Shown here piece after piece: positions 1-9,383 of a stretch of DNA of 64,000 nt (positions within the stretch are counted from its first letter, which is position 1; every line of letters begins with the position of its first letter). A model generated the notes under the pieces. That model was not told the origin of the DNA. It did not search any database and saw only the letters and a program-made list of their open reading frames with translations. The translations under genes and the position numbers were made by a program. This DNA is from Selenomonadaceae bacterium (GTDB taxonomy: Bacteria; Bacillota; Negativicutes; Selenomonadales; Selenomonadaceae). The DNA lies in NCBI GenBank assembly GCA_030523645.1, contig JAUNIB010000002.1, forward strand, positions 248,001 to 312,000. Reading direction: 5' to 3'.

Positions 1-477
1 AAACCCCGGATAGTCCAGCGTAAGCTTTTCCCTTTTGCACAGCTTGATAAGGCTTCTCGCATGCACAGACAGCTCCGTCATGTCTTTGGCAGAAAGCACC
101 TTGTTAAATCGTCTCTGCACTGCCTCTGCATCACCGGGCTTCCGCAGCACCAGCTTTCTTATCATGTGTCCAAAGGAGTTGCGATTGCTGACTGCATCAT
201 CATCCTCCTGCAAGCCGCTGCTGACGCAGCTATCAATTCCCTGTTGATGCATTGCATAAAGGGTGATAGCCGTGTACATTGCCTTCTCTATTTTTCTCTC
301 GGTGTCACCGTAGTCGCTTATGGTTTCATCCGGCAGAACAAACCCCAGCAAGTCCGGCAATTCACCCATGTCTTTGCCTACGCCTCTCCTTAGCTGAGCC
401 ATTACTGCCCTTGACTCTTTAAGCTGCATTATCTTTGCACGCATATTCTTCAGGATTCTTTCTTTCAGCTTATCCAT
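1..477 (-). CDS. cse2: Type I-E Cascade subunit Cse2 (CasB), 3' end cut by the window edge
   Basis: Small alpha-helical subunit of the type I-E Cascade complex, which packs against the Cas7 backbone and helps hold the target and non-target strands. The reading frame from the ATG at 477 is open for all 159 codons to the window edge. It carries an early LRRGVGK segment followed by ELPD, which resembles the Arg/Gly-rich N-terminal motif of Cse2. The start overlaps the 3' end of cse1 by 8 bp, as expected in a cas3-cse1-cse2 operon. The C-terminus, cas7, cas5, cas6e, cas1, cas2 and any array would lie to the left of the window. The family is assigned from position plus this motif. Confidence 0.85.
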   Translation of the reverse strand, partial: MDKLKERILKNMRAKIMQLKESRAVMAQLRRGVGKDMGELPDLLGFVLPDETISDYGDTERKIEKAMYTAITLYAMHQQGIDSCVSSGLQEDDDAVSNRNSFGHMIRKLVLRKPGDAEAVQRRFNKVLSAKDMTELSVHARSLIKLCKREKLTLDYPGF

Positions 478-2128
478 TTTCTGCCCCACCTCCCAATTCT
501 TTCACTACACTTCCTATGAATACTCGATGCGCCGTAAAGACATCCATGCCTCCTTCTCTTATATAAATATTATTTACACCACAGTCGTTCACTAAGTCAT
601 CACCAATTCTCAGCAAAACACTTTTGGCTATATTCAGCCATTCCTGTATTTTATCAGCGACTTTATCCTCGTTTGCATTGATTGACAGCAGCCATTGCCT
701 AAAATGACTGTTTAATTCTGCATATCCTTGTTCTCTGGCCTCTTTCCTTGCTCTATCTCTTATCTTTTTCTTATTTCCCTTTGTCTCTTTCTTTACCTTG
801 TTAGCAGAATAGCCGTCTATTAGTACTATCCTGGCTGCAAGATTACCTAATTCCTCAACAGCTTTGTCAACCACCCCTAACGCTATCACTATTTCCAAGA
901 CCCATCTTTTATTAAACGATTCAATCAAATCCGCACTTATATCCAATGTATCTTCTACATAATCCTGAATCATCTTCGTAGCACTTTTACCCTTGAAGTG
1001 TGCGCCTATCATTTTCAGTCGTATAGTACCGGAAACGATTCCTTCATCTTTGAGTATTTTTTGCCAGTATACAACTCCCGGCATCAGTACATCTTCATTC
1101 TCACCAGTCCCCAGCAACGAGGAAAATTCCCTCCACATTTGTTTCTCCGGATCAGGTTTCCGTGGGATAAAGCCAATTTTTTCATTACGTTTCCATCCAG
1201 TCATAGTCTCATTTATAAGAATTGCTTTCTCTGCTTCGCCAAAATAGTCTCCCATAGTTGAAAGATACCCTACGACCTTACCATTTTGTCGTTTTAATAG
1301 AATCCTCCTTGACTGCATAGTCAAGAGTTCTTTCTGTGCTCTGGGTTGTGCAATATGATTTTCAATTATACCGCATACAGGGGTTTCCCAAAATGCTCCT
1401 TCAGCCACCCGCCCATCGGCAAAGATTTCGTCCCACTGGTCAACAAGCACGAAGTTCAGCATCAGTGTCTCAAAAAGGCTTTTTCCTTCAACTAGAATTA
1501 GGCCAAGTTGCCCTAGATACCCTACACCTTTTGGAGTTGGATTTTTTGCTGCATTATCATCAAATCCGTTAAGATGGAGCAGCCACCGTGCCGCTTCTGC
1601 ATAAGACAAAGAACTTTGTCCTTCTCCTATTCTCATTGGTGCCAACCTTGATTTGTGCTCACTTTGAAACAATTCACCAATCAATCTCGCTACAGGTTTA
1701 ACATTTTTTTCTTTTCCTGAGTTATTTTCTTTTGCCTTTTTATCGGAACTGTCCATTGCCTGACGAATATTGGCTAACTGATAAAAGGGCGTCTCGGGAT
1801 GAAAGAGCCAAAACCGCTCTCTATACTCTTCCAAATATTGCTCAATGACTTCATACGGAAATTTTTTGTTCTCCCATAGGGCTTTCCAAAGCTCTACCGC
1901 ATCATCCCTATCCTCGATATCATCGGTCACAAATGCTGCATGCATAACCGCCAACAGCAGCCTCATAACCGCAACATCCTGAGTCGGCAGTTCTCCCGCT
2001 AGTCCTCTGTATTCATGGGCATGAGCAAACAGATCAAGCAATGATACTTCCTGCGTCACATTGCCCCTTGTCCTGACCACAATCCACGGCTCATCCAGCA
2101 GATTAAATTCTTTCTCCAGTTCCTCCAT
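470..2128 (-). CDS. cse1: Type I-E Cascade large subunit Cse1 (CasA)
   Basis: Large subunit of type I-E Cascade, which recognises the PAM and recruits Cas3. The N-terminus contains FNLLDEPWIVV, the hallmark Cse1 opening, followed by the LLDLFAHAHEYRGLAG region. The product is about 552 residues, within the family range. The frame extends to a GTG at 2137, but the ATG at 2128 has a better placed GGAGAG ribosome site, so I prefer it. The region overlaps or abuts the cas3 stop (2134), giving translational coupling. It is more AT-rich than the housekeeping genes nearby, which fits a horizontally moving CRISPR locus. Confidence 0.92.
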   Translation of the reverse strand: MEELEKEFNLLDEPWIVVRTRGNVTQEVSLLDLFAHAHEYRGLAGELPTQDVAVMRLLLAVMHAAFVTDDIEDRDDAVELWKALWENKKFPYEVIEQYLEEYRERFWLFHPETPFYQLANIRQAMDSSDKKAKENNSGKEKNVKPVARLIGELFQSEHKSRLAPMRIGEGQSSLSYAEAARWLLHLNGFDDNAAKNPTPKGVGYLGQLGLILVEGKSLFETLMLNFVLVDQWDEIFADGRVAEGAFWETPVCGIIENHIAQPRAQKELLTMQSRRILLKRQNGKVVGYLSTMGDYFGEAEKAILINETMTGWKRNEKIGFIPRKPDPEKQMWREFSSLLGTGENEDVLMPGVVYWQKILKDEGIVSGTIRLKMIGAHFKGKSATKMIQDYVEDTLDISADLIESFNKRWVLEIVIALGVVDKAVEELGNLAARIVLIDGYSANKVKKETKGNKKKIRDRARKEAREQGYAELNSHFRQWLLSINANEDKVADKIQEWLNIAKSVLLRIGDDLVNDCGVNNIYIREGGMDVFTAHRVFIGSVVKELGGGAENG

Positions 2129-2133
2129 TATCA

Positions 2134-4989
2134 TCACTCTCCCTCAATATAGAGTCCGTACTTCTCATTATAAACCAATGTTTTATCCAGCAGAATGGTT
2201 TTCAAATCTTCATCCAAGACTAGGAATAATTCTCCATCCAGCCAGCAGGAGCTGTACCATTGATCCAGCCTGTCTTCCAAAATCAGCTTTTCCAACGCCG
2301 ATATAGTATTGTTCATATTCCAAGGAGCCGCGAAAAGGCTGGGCAATGCCACCGAACATCCGGCTATAGCCTTTGCCAATCTATCCGATGGCACGCCTGT
2401 AATTTCCTTATCGGGATACTCCATCAGCCAGGGGACGGTATAGTATCTGCCGTCATTCTTTTTGACAACAACCACTACTTGTACTGAGTCACTTGCATCC
2501 CTTACTGTAGCCTCTGCACGTTTACCTGATTTATCGTCTTCCTGCCTAGCTTTCAACCAACCAAACATGCTGCCTTTTTTCAAGTTAGGCTTTTTTATTT
2601 GGAAAGTTGCTGCCCGACCGGTCTTAGCTGCAATTAGCTCTTGGTACTTTTTCTCAGCCGATAGGTAAATATCATCAACAGTATTTTGCTCTGCGTATTT
2701 TGACAGATTTCCCCTAGCTAAATCATCATACCTTTTATCATAGACTCGACTTACCAAGAGTGGAATGTCCTCCGGCAGATTGACCGTATCTTTTAGAAAG
2801 GCTCTTGTTTTTAACAAAAGATAATCTCCATAAACCGCAGTATTACCTTTCGCAAAATATATATCGTTCTCTATTCCCATTATATAGCAGACCGGCTTCT
2901 GCATTCTGACAGGCCGAGACTCCCTTTCGTGTCTGTGAAGTCGCCCCATTCTCTGAAGCAGCAAATCCATAGGGCAAATATCTGTAAACAGTACATCAAA
3001 GTCAACATCAAGTGACTGTTCCATTACCTGTGTACCGACCACAATCATCTTTGATGGTCTGCCCTTATCACCTGGCCCAAGTTTCCCGCGTATAATCTGC
3101 TCTTTGCGAACGCGATCGGCACTTAGAAATCTGGAATGGAGCAGGTAAACATGCTCTGCGCCAAAAATCTCTTCCAGCATCTGAGCCGTCTGCTGTGCCT
3201 CGCTTACCGTGTTGCGGATAATACCTACACATCCGCCTCCAGACAGCAAACTTCGTAAATTGTCTGCCAAATTTTCTGTATCAATAATTCTCAGTTCAAC
3301 GGTCAGATTACGGCCGGAGGCTGCAGGCTCTGCTTCAAATATAGTGTTCCCATCTGTATAGCTTATAAGCGGGTATTTCAAAGTCTCCTGTTCGGCGTTC
3401 TGCTTTTCATTCTTTACAGATTTTCCTCTCAGTAGAGAGGCCAATAAATTTTCCTTCTTCTCTTTGCTTCTATGAGCAGACCCGTAGGCATCAAGCATTG
3501 ACTTCCGCCTTGCGGCTGGCAGTGTAGCCGAAAGCAGGATAACCGGAACATGATATGCTCCCAGCCAGGAAAGCACTAGATCAAGGTAGCTGCTCATATA
3601 GGCATCGTAGGCGTGACATTCATCAATAATGACGATTTTATTGGCAAGGCCAAGATGCCTCATGGCCAAGTGCTTCATTTTCAATCCGGCCATGAGCACA
3701 TGATCTACCGTTCCCACGACAAAATCAGCCAGCATCCCCTTCTTTCGCCCGGCAGTCCAGTCGTTGACTATTGCCGATGGTCTTGATAAATCATCATTCT
3801 CTTCATCGCAGAGAAGCGAATTTATTTTTATTCCTTCGTAGTCCTTGTTGAAGCCGGATTTTCCATGCGCCAAAAAGACGGTACGGCTCACGCCGGAACG
3901 AAGTGCTTCTATCCACTCTATAATGCGAGGAAAAATTCCGTCGCTTGTTGCCTGTGTGGGCAGCGCAAAATATATTCCTCCCATACCGGTTCTCCGGGCA
4001 ATGATTTCTGCGGCAACTAATGCAGCCTCAGTCTTTCCCTCTCCCATGGGAGCTTCTATGATAAACAATCCCGGATTACATACTTCGGCTGCCTTTTGCA
4101 CCGCACATTCCTGCAGCGGTCTGGGTGGTCTGCCAAATCTTTTCTGAAACAATTCTTCCATGGAACAGTCAGAGGAAAAAATTTCCGTGCACGGAAGACT
4201 CAAACAGTCCCAGGCTTTTTCGGCTCTTTTGTTCAACTCTTCCTCTGAGATTTCTCGTCTCATTCTATTCAGCAAAGGGAAATAATCTGTTCCGCTGGCA
4301 AACCAGTCAGCCATTATCAGTAACCCTGTCAATAACACCTGCGCTGTGAGCGATACCTTACCGATAGGCAGACTCTCTAACTCTGCCCGCTGTAAACCAA
4401 ATCCGATTAATTCTTTATGAACAGAATCCCATACTTCTTCACCAACGCCTGTGGCATCCGGGTAGTTATCTGTGCGCTCAACTAAGACTGCTTCGTCAGC
4501 TGGCTTTCCGTGATGTCCGCCGATTATTACTCCATAGCTGCAATCCAAACCGGCACGCTCTAAAATTCTCTCTCCGATGATGGCGTGGGTAAAGCTATTA
4601 TTTATGCCGTTTTTCTTTACCGATACATTTAGCCCGCTATCTGCTATTTCATCTACTATATCAGGGAATCCGGCCTTCGCTGCCTTTATCACGAAAACAG
4701 GCGAGGCTTTGCCTATATCATGCACCGCTGCTAAAAATGCATAAACTCGCCCTGCGTATTGCAGCTTCTCTTCTATGCTCTTGCCGGAAGCAAACTCCAT
4801 GCCGTTTGCTATTTCATGCTTGGTATGCTTTGGTACCCAGTTGTGCCAAATCAACTTTGCAACTTCGCAGGTGTCAAAAAGATGCACCCACAAAGGCAGC
4901 CAATAATCCGGCGTATCTTTTGACAATTTTCCCCATAGGTTTTTCGTCTTTTTTGAGATATGAATTACTTTATTCTTTTCATCAGTCAT
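2134..4989 (-). CDS. cas3: CRISPR-associated helicase/nuclease Cas3 (type I-E)
   Basis: Signature effector of type I systems: a single-strand nuclease (HD domain) joined to a 3'-5' superfamily 2 helicase that degrades targets marked by Cascade. An N-terminal HD domain is visible (WVHLFD, then AVHDIGKASPVF, then GGHHGK). It is followed by Walker A APMGEGKTEAAL, the DEAH-like box IIDECHAYD, motif III LLSATLP and motif VI QRMGRLHRH. I chose the ATG at 4989 because AGGTGAG lies 9 nt upstream; an in-frame start at 5031 is possible but has no such site. It is the first gene of the cas operon, with cse1 directly after it. All nuclease and helicase residues I can judge are present. Confidence 0.95.
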   Translation of the reverse strand: MTDEKNKVIHISKKTKNLWGKLSKDTPDYWLPLWVHLFDTCEVAKLIWHNWVPKHTKHEIANGMEFASGKSIEEKLQYAGRVYAFLAAVHDIGKASPVFVIKAAKAGFPDIVDEIADSGLNVSVKKNGINNSFTHAIIGERILERAGLDCSYGVIIGGHHGKPADEAVLVERTDNYPDATGVGEEVWDSVHKELIGFGLQRAELESLPIGKVSLTAQVLLTGLLIMADWFASGTDYFPLLNRMRREISEEELNKRAEKAWDCLSLPCTEIFSSDCSMEELFQKRFGRPPRPLQECAVQKAAEVCNPGLFIIEAPMGEGKTEAALVAAEIIARRTGMGGIYFALPTQATSDGIFPRIIEWIEALRSGVSRTVFLAHGKSGFNKDYEGIKINSLLCDEENDDLSRPSAIVNDWTAGRKKGMLADFVVGTVDHVLMAGLKMKHLAMRHLGLANKIVIIDECHAYDAYMSSYLDLVLSWLGAYHVPVILLSATLPAARRKSMLDAYGSAHRSKEKKENLLASLLRGKSVKNEKQNAEQETLKYPLISYTDGNTIFEAEPAASGRNLTVELRIIDTENLADNLRSLLSGGGCVGIIRNTVSEAQQTAQMLEEIFGAEHVYLLHSRFLSADRVRKEQIIRGKLGPGDKGRPSKMIVVGTQVMEQSLDVDFDVLFTDICPMDLLLQRMGRLHRHERESRPVRMQKPVCYIMGIENDIYFAKGNTAVYGDYLLLKTRAFLKDTVNLPEDIPLLVSRVYDKRYDDLARGNLSKYAEQNTVDDIYLSAEKKYQELIAAKTGRAATFQIKKPNLKKGSMFGWLKARQEDDKSGKRAEATVRDASDSVQVVVVVKKNDGRYYTVPWLMEYPDKEITGVPSDRLAKAIAGCSVALPSLFAAPWNMNNTISALEKLILEDRLDQWYSSCWLDGELFLVLDEDLKTILLDKTLVYNEKYGLYIEGE

Positions 4990-5196
4990 AAAAGCAATCT
5001 CACCTATTTCCATCAAAGCTATTATGAACATTAACGCATTGTTACCATTCCATACAAGGCCAGAATAGTAATCAGCTTAGTTTTATTATTAATATACCAC
5101 AAACCTCCTATTTCAGAGGTACATTATTCGTACAGCAATCAAATTCTTAGTAAAGTCAATATCAAAAACAAAGTACAAGATCCCCCTTTATCGTCT

Positions 5197-5230
5197 AAAA
5201 AGGAGCTGCCCAATACGGACAGCTCCTTTT
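5197..5230 (-). terminator. Rho-independent terminator after mdh
   Basis: On the minus strand an AAAAGGAGCTG stem with a matching CAGCTCCTTTTT arm closes about 20 nt after the mdh stop, ending in a T run. The remaining stretch between here and the cas3 start (about 5032-5196) is AT-rich. I see no gene and no CRISPR repeats in it. Confidence 0.85.
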
Positions 5231-5249
5231 GTCATTCACAATATTTTTC

Positions 5250-6251
5250 TTACTTTTTCTTGGACTTTTCCTTTTTCTCCGGCTCTTCTGCCTCATTCAC
5301 TTCCTTCAGTGCATTGGCCAGCAGGGCGTTGGTTTCACGAGCCGCCTCGACGCTGGCATTGAAGTATTTGAACTCCGGGCCGTCAAGGTTGATGTCGACT
5401 ATCTTCTCGGCTCCGTTCTCGCCGAGGACGACCGGTACGCCGATGCAGACATCCTTATGACCATACTCGCCATCGAGATATACGCAGCAGGGAATGAGCT
5501 TCTTGGCATCGGTAACGATTGCCTCTACCAGAGTAGCTACTGCCGCGCCGGGAGCATACCAGGCGGAGGTGCCGATGAGCTGAGTGAGGGTCGCGCCGCC
5601 CTTCTTCGTCTCTCTTGCCGCATCAAGGATAGCTTCCCAGTTGATGATATTGGTGACGGGAATGCCGCGGTAGCTGGCATACTTAATCAGCGGCACCATA
5701 GTCTTATCATTGTGTCCGCCGATGACCATACCCTCTACATCGGTGAGGCTGGCATCAATTCCTTCAGCCTGCAGAGCCTTGGTAATGTAATACTTGAAGC
5801 GGGCGCTATCCAGCATACCGCCGAGACCCAGCACCTTGTTGCGGGGCAAACCTGTAGCCTTCATGGTAAGGTAGGTCATGGTATCCATGGGGTTGGATAT
5901 GATGATGAAGATGGCATCGGGAGAATACTCTCTGGCTTTGCCTACAACATCCTTAACGATGGCAGCATTGGTATCGATAAGCTCCTCACGGGTCATACCC
6001 GGCTTACGGGGAATACCGCTGGTGACAACTACGACCTTTGAATTTGCAGTTGCGGCATAGTCGTTTGTGACGCCGGTAACCTTCGTAAAGGAGCCTAAAA
6101 TGGTGGATGCCTGATTCATGTCCATGGCCTTGCCTTCGGCGTAGCCCTCGCGGATATCCAGCAGGACAACCTCACCGGCAAAATTTTTCTGAACAATAAC
6201 ATTTGCAACTGTGGCACCTACATTACCGGCACCGATAACCGTAACCTTCAT
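5250..6251 (-). CDS. mdh: Malate dehydrogenase (NAD), LDH-like family
   Basis: Interconverts malate and oxaloacetate with NAD(H); in anaerobic selenomonads this serves the reductive succinate/propionate branch. An N-terminal Rossmann motif GAGNVGATVA is followed by the substrate loop GIPRKPGMTREEL, whose Arg residues read the dicarboxylate and separate MDH from lactate dehydrogenase. The catalytic His sits in GGHNDKTMVPL. I start at the ATG at 6251, preceded by GGGAGGT; a longer frame to 6320 lacks homologous sequence. The 333-residue product ends in an unusual acidic-then-lysine-rich tail (EEPEKKEKSKKK) that the core family does not need. It appears monocistronic, with its own terminator. 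Confidence 0.95.
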   Translation of the reverse strand: MKVTVIGAGNVGATVANVIVQKNFAGEVVLLDIREGYAEGKAMDMNQASTILGSFTKVTGVTNDYAATANSKVVVVTSGIPRKPGMTREELIDTNAAIVKDVVGKAREYSPDAIFIIISNPMDTMTYLTMKATGLPRNKVLGLGGMLDSARFKYYITKALQAEGIDASLTDVEGMVIGGHNDKTMVPLIKYASYRGIPVTNIINWEAILDAARETKKGGATLTQLIGTSAWYAPGAAVATLVEAIVTDAKKLIPCCVYLDGEYGHKDVCIGVPVVLGENGAEKIVDINLDGPEFKYFNASVEAARETNALLANALKEVNEAEEPEKKEKSKKK

Positions 6252-6294
6252 GTTCTTTACCTCCCTGTTATATTCATTGTATTGAAAATTGAAT

Positions 6295-7218
6295 TTACAT
6301 TTTTGACCGAACCTGGGCAATGCGGGCCTCTACACCATCGAAAAATTCCGCCGGCACAGCCAGATTATTGTCGATACCGGTCCCTATCTCTGTGTCGGTG
6401 CGGTTCTCTCCGTGGTAGTCGCTGCCCCCGGTAGCCATGAGATTAAACTTCTCGATGGTCGCCGCCGCAAAAGCCCGGTCATCATCAGTATAGGACGGAT
6501 AATATTTCTCCATTCCGTCAAGACCCATATCCACCAGAGCAGCAATGCTCTCCTCCTGCTCCTGACGGCTCAGTCCCTGCAGGCCGATACGCTTGTGGAA
6601 GTGAGCCAGAGAAAGCACACCGCCGGCCTTGTGAATCGCTGTGAATGCAGCTTTGGGCGCGATATCCATATTCAGTCCCAGATAGTCAAGGGCCGAATAG
6701 ATATATTTATCCCACAGAGGCATTACCTTACTGTCGGGAAACCGCCTTGTAATGCAGCGCATGATGGCATACACATCAAAGGCCGAGGTCATTGAAGCCT
6801 TGACCTCCTCTACAGTCAAATCAAGGCCCTTGTCACGGACGAAGTTCACGACCTCCTCCATGCCCCGCTCCTTGTTCGCCCTTATCATGCGGTAGAGATT
6901 CTTGAAAGCGTAGCTCTCACGGTCGAAGCCGTAAGCCACCACATGAATGCGGCGGCTGCGGAAGTTCAGCGTCAGCTCCATCCCCGGCAGAAACCGGACA
7001 CCCATCTCCCGGGCAGCAGACTCCGCCTCATCAAGTCCGTTGATAAGGTCATGATCCGTCAGGGCAAAGCCTGCCATCCTCCGCCGCTTCACCAGCTCTA
7101 CCAGCTCCCGCGGCGTATAGGTCCCGTCTGATATTGTCGAATGAACATGGAGGTCGATAAGCCCCTCCGCCGAAACACTAATGTTGGACATTTTCAGAAT
7201 CCGTTCTTTGTTAACCAT
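6295..7218 (-). CDS. PHP-domain metal-dependent phosphoesterase
   Basis: A PHP-superfamily protein of about 307 residues, of the stand-alone group that includes 3',5'-nucleoside bisphosphate phosphatases and RNase AM (YciV/TrpH-like). Visible metal-binding motifs are DLHVHSTISDGTYTP, ALTDHD, a PGMEL segment, SLAHFHK and a late GGSDYHGEN. These are the expected His/Asp ligands for a three-metal site. The true start is uncertain: the frame opens at 7218, and an internal ATG at 7191 precedes MSNISV; neither has a strong ribosome site. The gene ends just upstream of mdh but on its own evidence is not functionally linked to it. The substrate is not deducible from sequence. Confidence 0.85.
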   Translation of the reverse strand: MVNKERILKMSNISVSAEGLIDLHVHSTISDGTYTPRELVELVKRRRMAGFALTDHDLINGLDEAESAAREMGVRFLPGMELTLNFRSRRIHVVAYGFDRESYAFKNLYRMIRANKERGMEEVVNFVRDKGLDLTVEEVKASMTSAFDVYAIMRCITRRFPDSKVMPLWDKYIYSALDYLGLNMDIAPKAAFTAIHKAGGVLSLAHFHKRIGLQGLSRQEQEESIAALVDMGLDGMEKYYPSYTDDDRAFAAATIEKFNLMATGGSDYHGENRTDTEIGTGIDNNLAVPAEFFDGVEARIAQVRSKM

Positions 7219-7280
7219 TACGAAAAATTTGCTAAAGTTAATATATGTTACATTATACTAGCTTTTATAAAAAAAGCTAT

Positions 7281-9173
7281 CTAATTTTCAAAATTTCTTC
7301 GACTGATGAATCCTTCTTTCACCGCTGCAAAGAAATCGTATACAGACTTTGCCGCCGCTGTGTTCATCCCCGGTGCCGCTGCCAGCTCGTCCTCACTGGC
7401 CTCACGAATCTTCTCCAAAGTACCGAAGTGCTTCCACAGTGCCTGACGGCGTTTGGGGCCGATGCCCTGTATATGGTCGAGGATACTTACCAGATTGCGC
7501 TTCTTCCTTATGCTCCGATGATAAGTGATGGCGAAGCGGTGAGCCTCATCTCTCAGCCGCTGCAGGAGATAAAATGCCTGACTGCGGCGAGGCAGCTCTA
7601 TCGGATCAGAGGAGCCTTCTGTAAATACCAGCTCAAACTGCTTGGCCAATCCGATAACCGGAATATCCGTATGCCCTGCGCCTCTGATGATTTCCAACGC
7701 TGTATTCAGCTGCCCGAGGCCGCCGTCCACCACAATTAAATCCGGCTGATTTTCGATGCTGTCTTTTCCGTAGCGGCGGGTCAGTACCTCCCGCATAGAT
7801 TGGAAATCGTCGTTGATGCCCTCGGTGGTTTTCAGCTTGTAGCGGCGGTAATATTCCTTCGCCGGGGCACCATCCTCAAAAACTACCATCGAAGCGACCG
7901 ACTCCGATCCCTGAATGTGGGAAATATCAAAGCATTCCATCCGATGCGGGATATTCCTCAGCCCAAGGAATCGCCGCAGCTCCTCCACCGCTCCTACTGT
8001 TGCCCCGGCCTCCCGGGTCAGCTTCTCTGACTCATCCCGGAGATACTTGGCTGCATTTTCCGCCGCCATATCCACCAGTGCTTTCTTCGTACCCCGCTGC
8101 GGTACTCCTACCGCTACCCGGCTGCTCCGCCGGCTTTCCAGCCATTCCTTCATCACCAGTGTTTCATCCGCCGGCAGCTCCATCGGCAGCAGGATTTCCC
8201 GGGGAATGAATACAGCCTGCTGATAATACTGTCCTAGGAAAGCGGATAGTATCGCTTCATCGGTCTCATCCTCGCCGCCATTCAGGAAAAACCTTTCCCG
8301 ACCGGTGACCTTGCCGCCCCTGACAAAGAGAATAACCACGCAGGCAACGGCAGTCACATTGCTGCGGGCCAGCGCAAGAATATCCTTGTCTCCTTCCAGC
8401 CCCGGAGAGTCGATGTTCTGCTTCTCGGCTACCTTTCGTACCGCCGCAAGCTGGTCCCGGAGGACAGCCGCCTGCTCAAACTCCAGATTTTCCGCTGCCG
8501 CCTCCATGCGGGATTGAAGATTTTTCTCCACATCATCAATGTGACCCTCTAGAAAGAGAACCACCGATTTTACCATGGCACCGTATTCTTCCCGGGAGAT
8601 ATGACCGATACAGGGAGCCTGACAACGCTTTATATGATACTCCAGGCAGGGACGCCCCTGCTCCAGATGCTTGCAGGTTCTAAGAGGAAAGAGCCGTCTC
8701 AGCAGCTTTAGGCTCTCATGGACAGCGCCCACATCTGCGTACGGCCCGAAATACCGCCCGCCGTCCTTCACCAGCCGACGGGTTATCAATACCCGTGGAT
8801 AGTCCTCTCCCAGCGTCACTTTCACATAGGGATAGGTTTTGTCGTCTTTCAGACTGATATTGTAGTGAGGACGATGCTTCTTGATAAGATTGTTTTCGAG
8901 GATGAGTGCTTCTACTTCGGAGCCGGTCATTATCGTCTCGAAGTCCGCCACATGAGAAACCATGGCCCGCACCTTCGGCGAATGATTCCGCTGACTGCGG
9001 AAGTACTGCCGGACTCTGTTCTTCAGCACCACGGCCTTGCCAACATAGATTATCTTGCCGCTGCTGTCCTTCATGATGTAGACACCGGGTGACTCCGGCA
9101 GCTGCTTCAGCTTTTCTGCTACCAGCTCCGGCAGCTGGATGTGGTATGGATCAATGCTTTTTTCTTCTGCCAT
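7281..9173 (-). CDS. uvrC: Excinuclease ABC subunit UvrC
   Basis: Nucleotide-excision repair nuclease that makes the 3' and 5' incisions around a UvrB-marked lesion. Domain order is complete: an N-terminal GIY-YIG nuclease (SPGVYIMKD ... YVGKAVVLKNRV), a Cys cluster (CKHLEQGRPCLEYHIKRCQAPC), a UVR domain around residues 200-240, the RNase H-like endonuclease domain (FDISHIQG, VVDGGLGQLN), and C-terminal helix-hairpin-helix motifs (GIGPKRRQALWKHFG). At 630 residues it is a normal family length. The ATG at 9173 follows AAGGAGGTGAAATC. It stands alone on the minus strand, without uvrA or uvrB nearby. Confidence 0.97.
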   Translation of the reverse strand: MAEEKSIDPYHIQLPELVAEKLKQLPESPGVYIMKDSSGKIIYVGKAVVLKNRVRQYFRSQRNHSPKVRAMVSHVADFETIMTGSEVEALILENNLIKKHRPHYNISLKDDKTYPYVKVTLGEDYPRVLITRRLVKDGGRYFGPYADVGAVHESLKLLRRLFPLRTCKHLEQGRPCLEYHIKRCQAPCIGHISREEYGAMVKSVVLFLEGHIDDVEKNLQSRMEAAAENLEFEQAAVLRDQLAAVRKVAEKQNIDSPGLEGDKDILALARSNVTAVACVVILFVRGGKVTGRERFFLNGGEDETDEAILSAFLGQYYQQAVFIPREILLPMELPADETLVMKEWLESRRSSRVAVGVPQRGTKKALVDMAAENAAKYLRDESEKLTREAGATVGAVEELRRFLGLRNIPHRMECFDISHIQGSESVASMVVFEDGAPAKEYYRRYKLKTTEGINDDFQSMREVLTRRYGKDSIENQPDLIVVDGGLGQLNTALEIIRGAGHTDIPVIGLAKQFELVFTEGSSDPIELPRRSQAFYLLQRLRDEAHRFAITYHRSIRKKRNLVSILDHIQGIGPKRRQALWKHFGTLEKIREASEDELAAAPGMNTAAAKSVYDFFAAVKEGFISRRNFEN

Positions 9174-9224
9174 GATTTCACCTCCTTATTTTCATTATAC
9201 AACAAAACAGGCTGCCGCATAAAT

Positions 9225-9360
9225 ACAGCACCAAAGCCTCCCCTGTAGGGGAGGTGCCCGCAGGGCAGAGGGGTAACAGAGCAACACTGACACTTATTTC
9301 TATTACCCCCCAGTCACCTTCGGTGACAGCCCCCCTGAATGGGGGCCTTTGGGTGTTATG
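9225..9360. repeat. BIME-like repeat: two REP-type units in inverted orientation
   Basis: Between uvrC and purD lie two palindromic GC-rich units facing each other. The left one is CCTCCCC-tgt-AGGGGAGG followed by a GCCCGCAGGGC hairpin and GAGGGGTAA. The right one is its mirror image, with CACCTTCGGTG and CCCCCCTGAATGGGGG. The outer ends (CACCAAAG and CTTTGGGTG) are complementary, so the whole 135-bp block can fold back on itself. Related units occur at 29594-29640 and 29697-29748. The short open frames across it are artefacts. Confidence 0.8.
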
Positions 9361-9383
9361 CAACAGCCTTTATTAATCAAATT

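Noticed and set aside
5032..5249. Possible CRISPR array or leader upstream of cas3
   Set aside because: No repeated units found; only AT-rich sequence and the mdh terminator.
9178..9363. A 61-residue frame between uvrC and purD
   Set aside because: It reads through the palindromic BIME-like repeat, so its codons are an accident.
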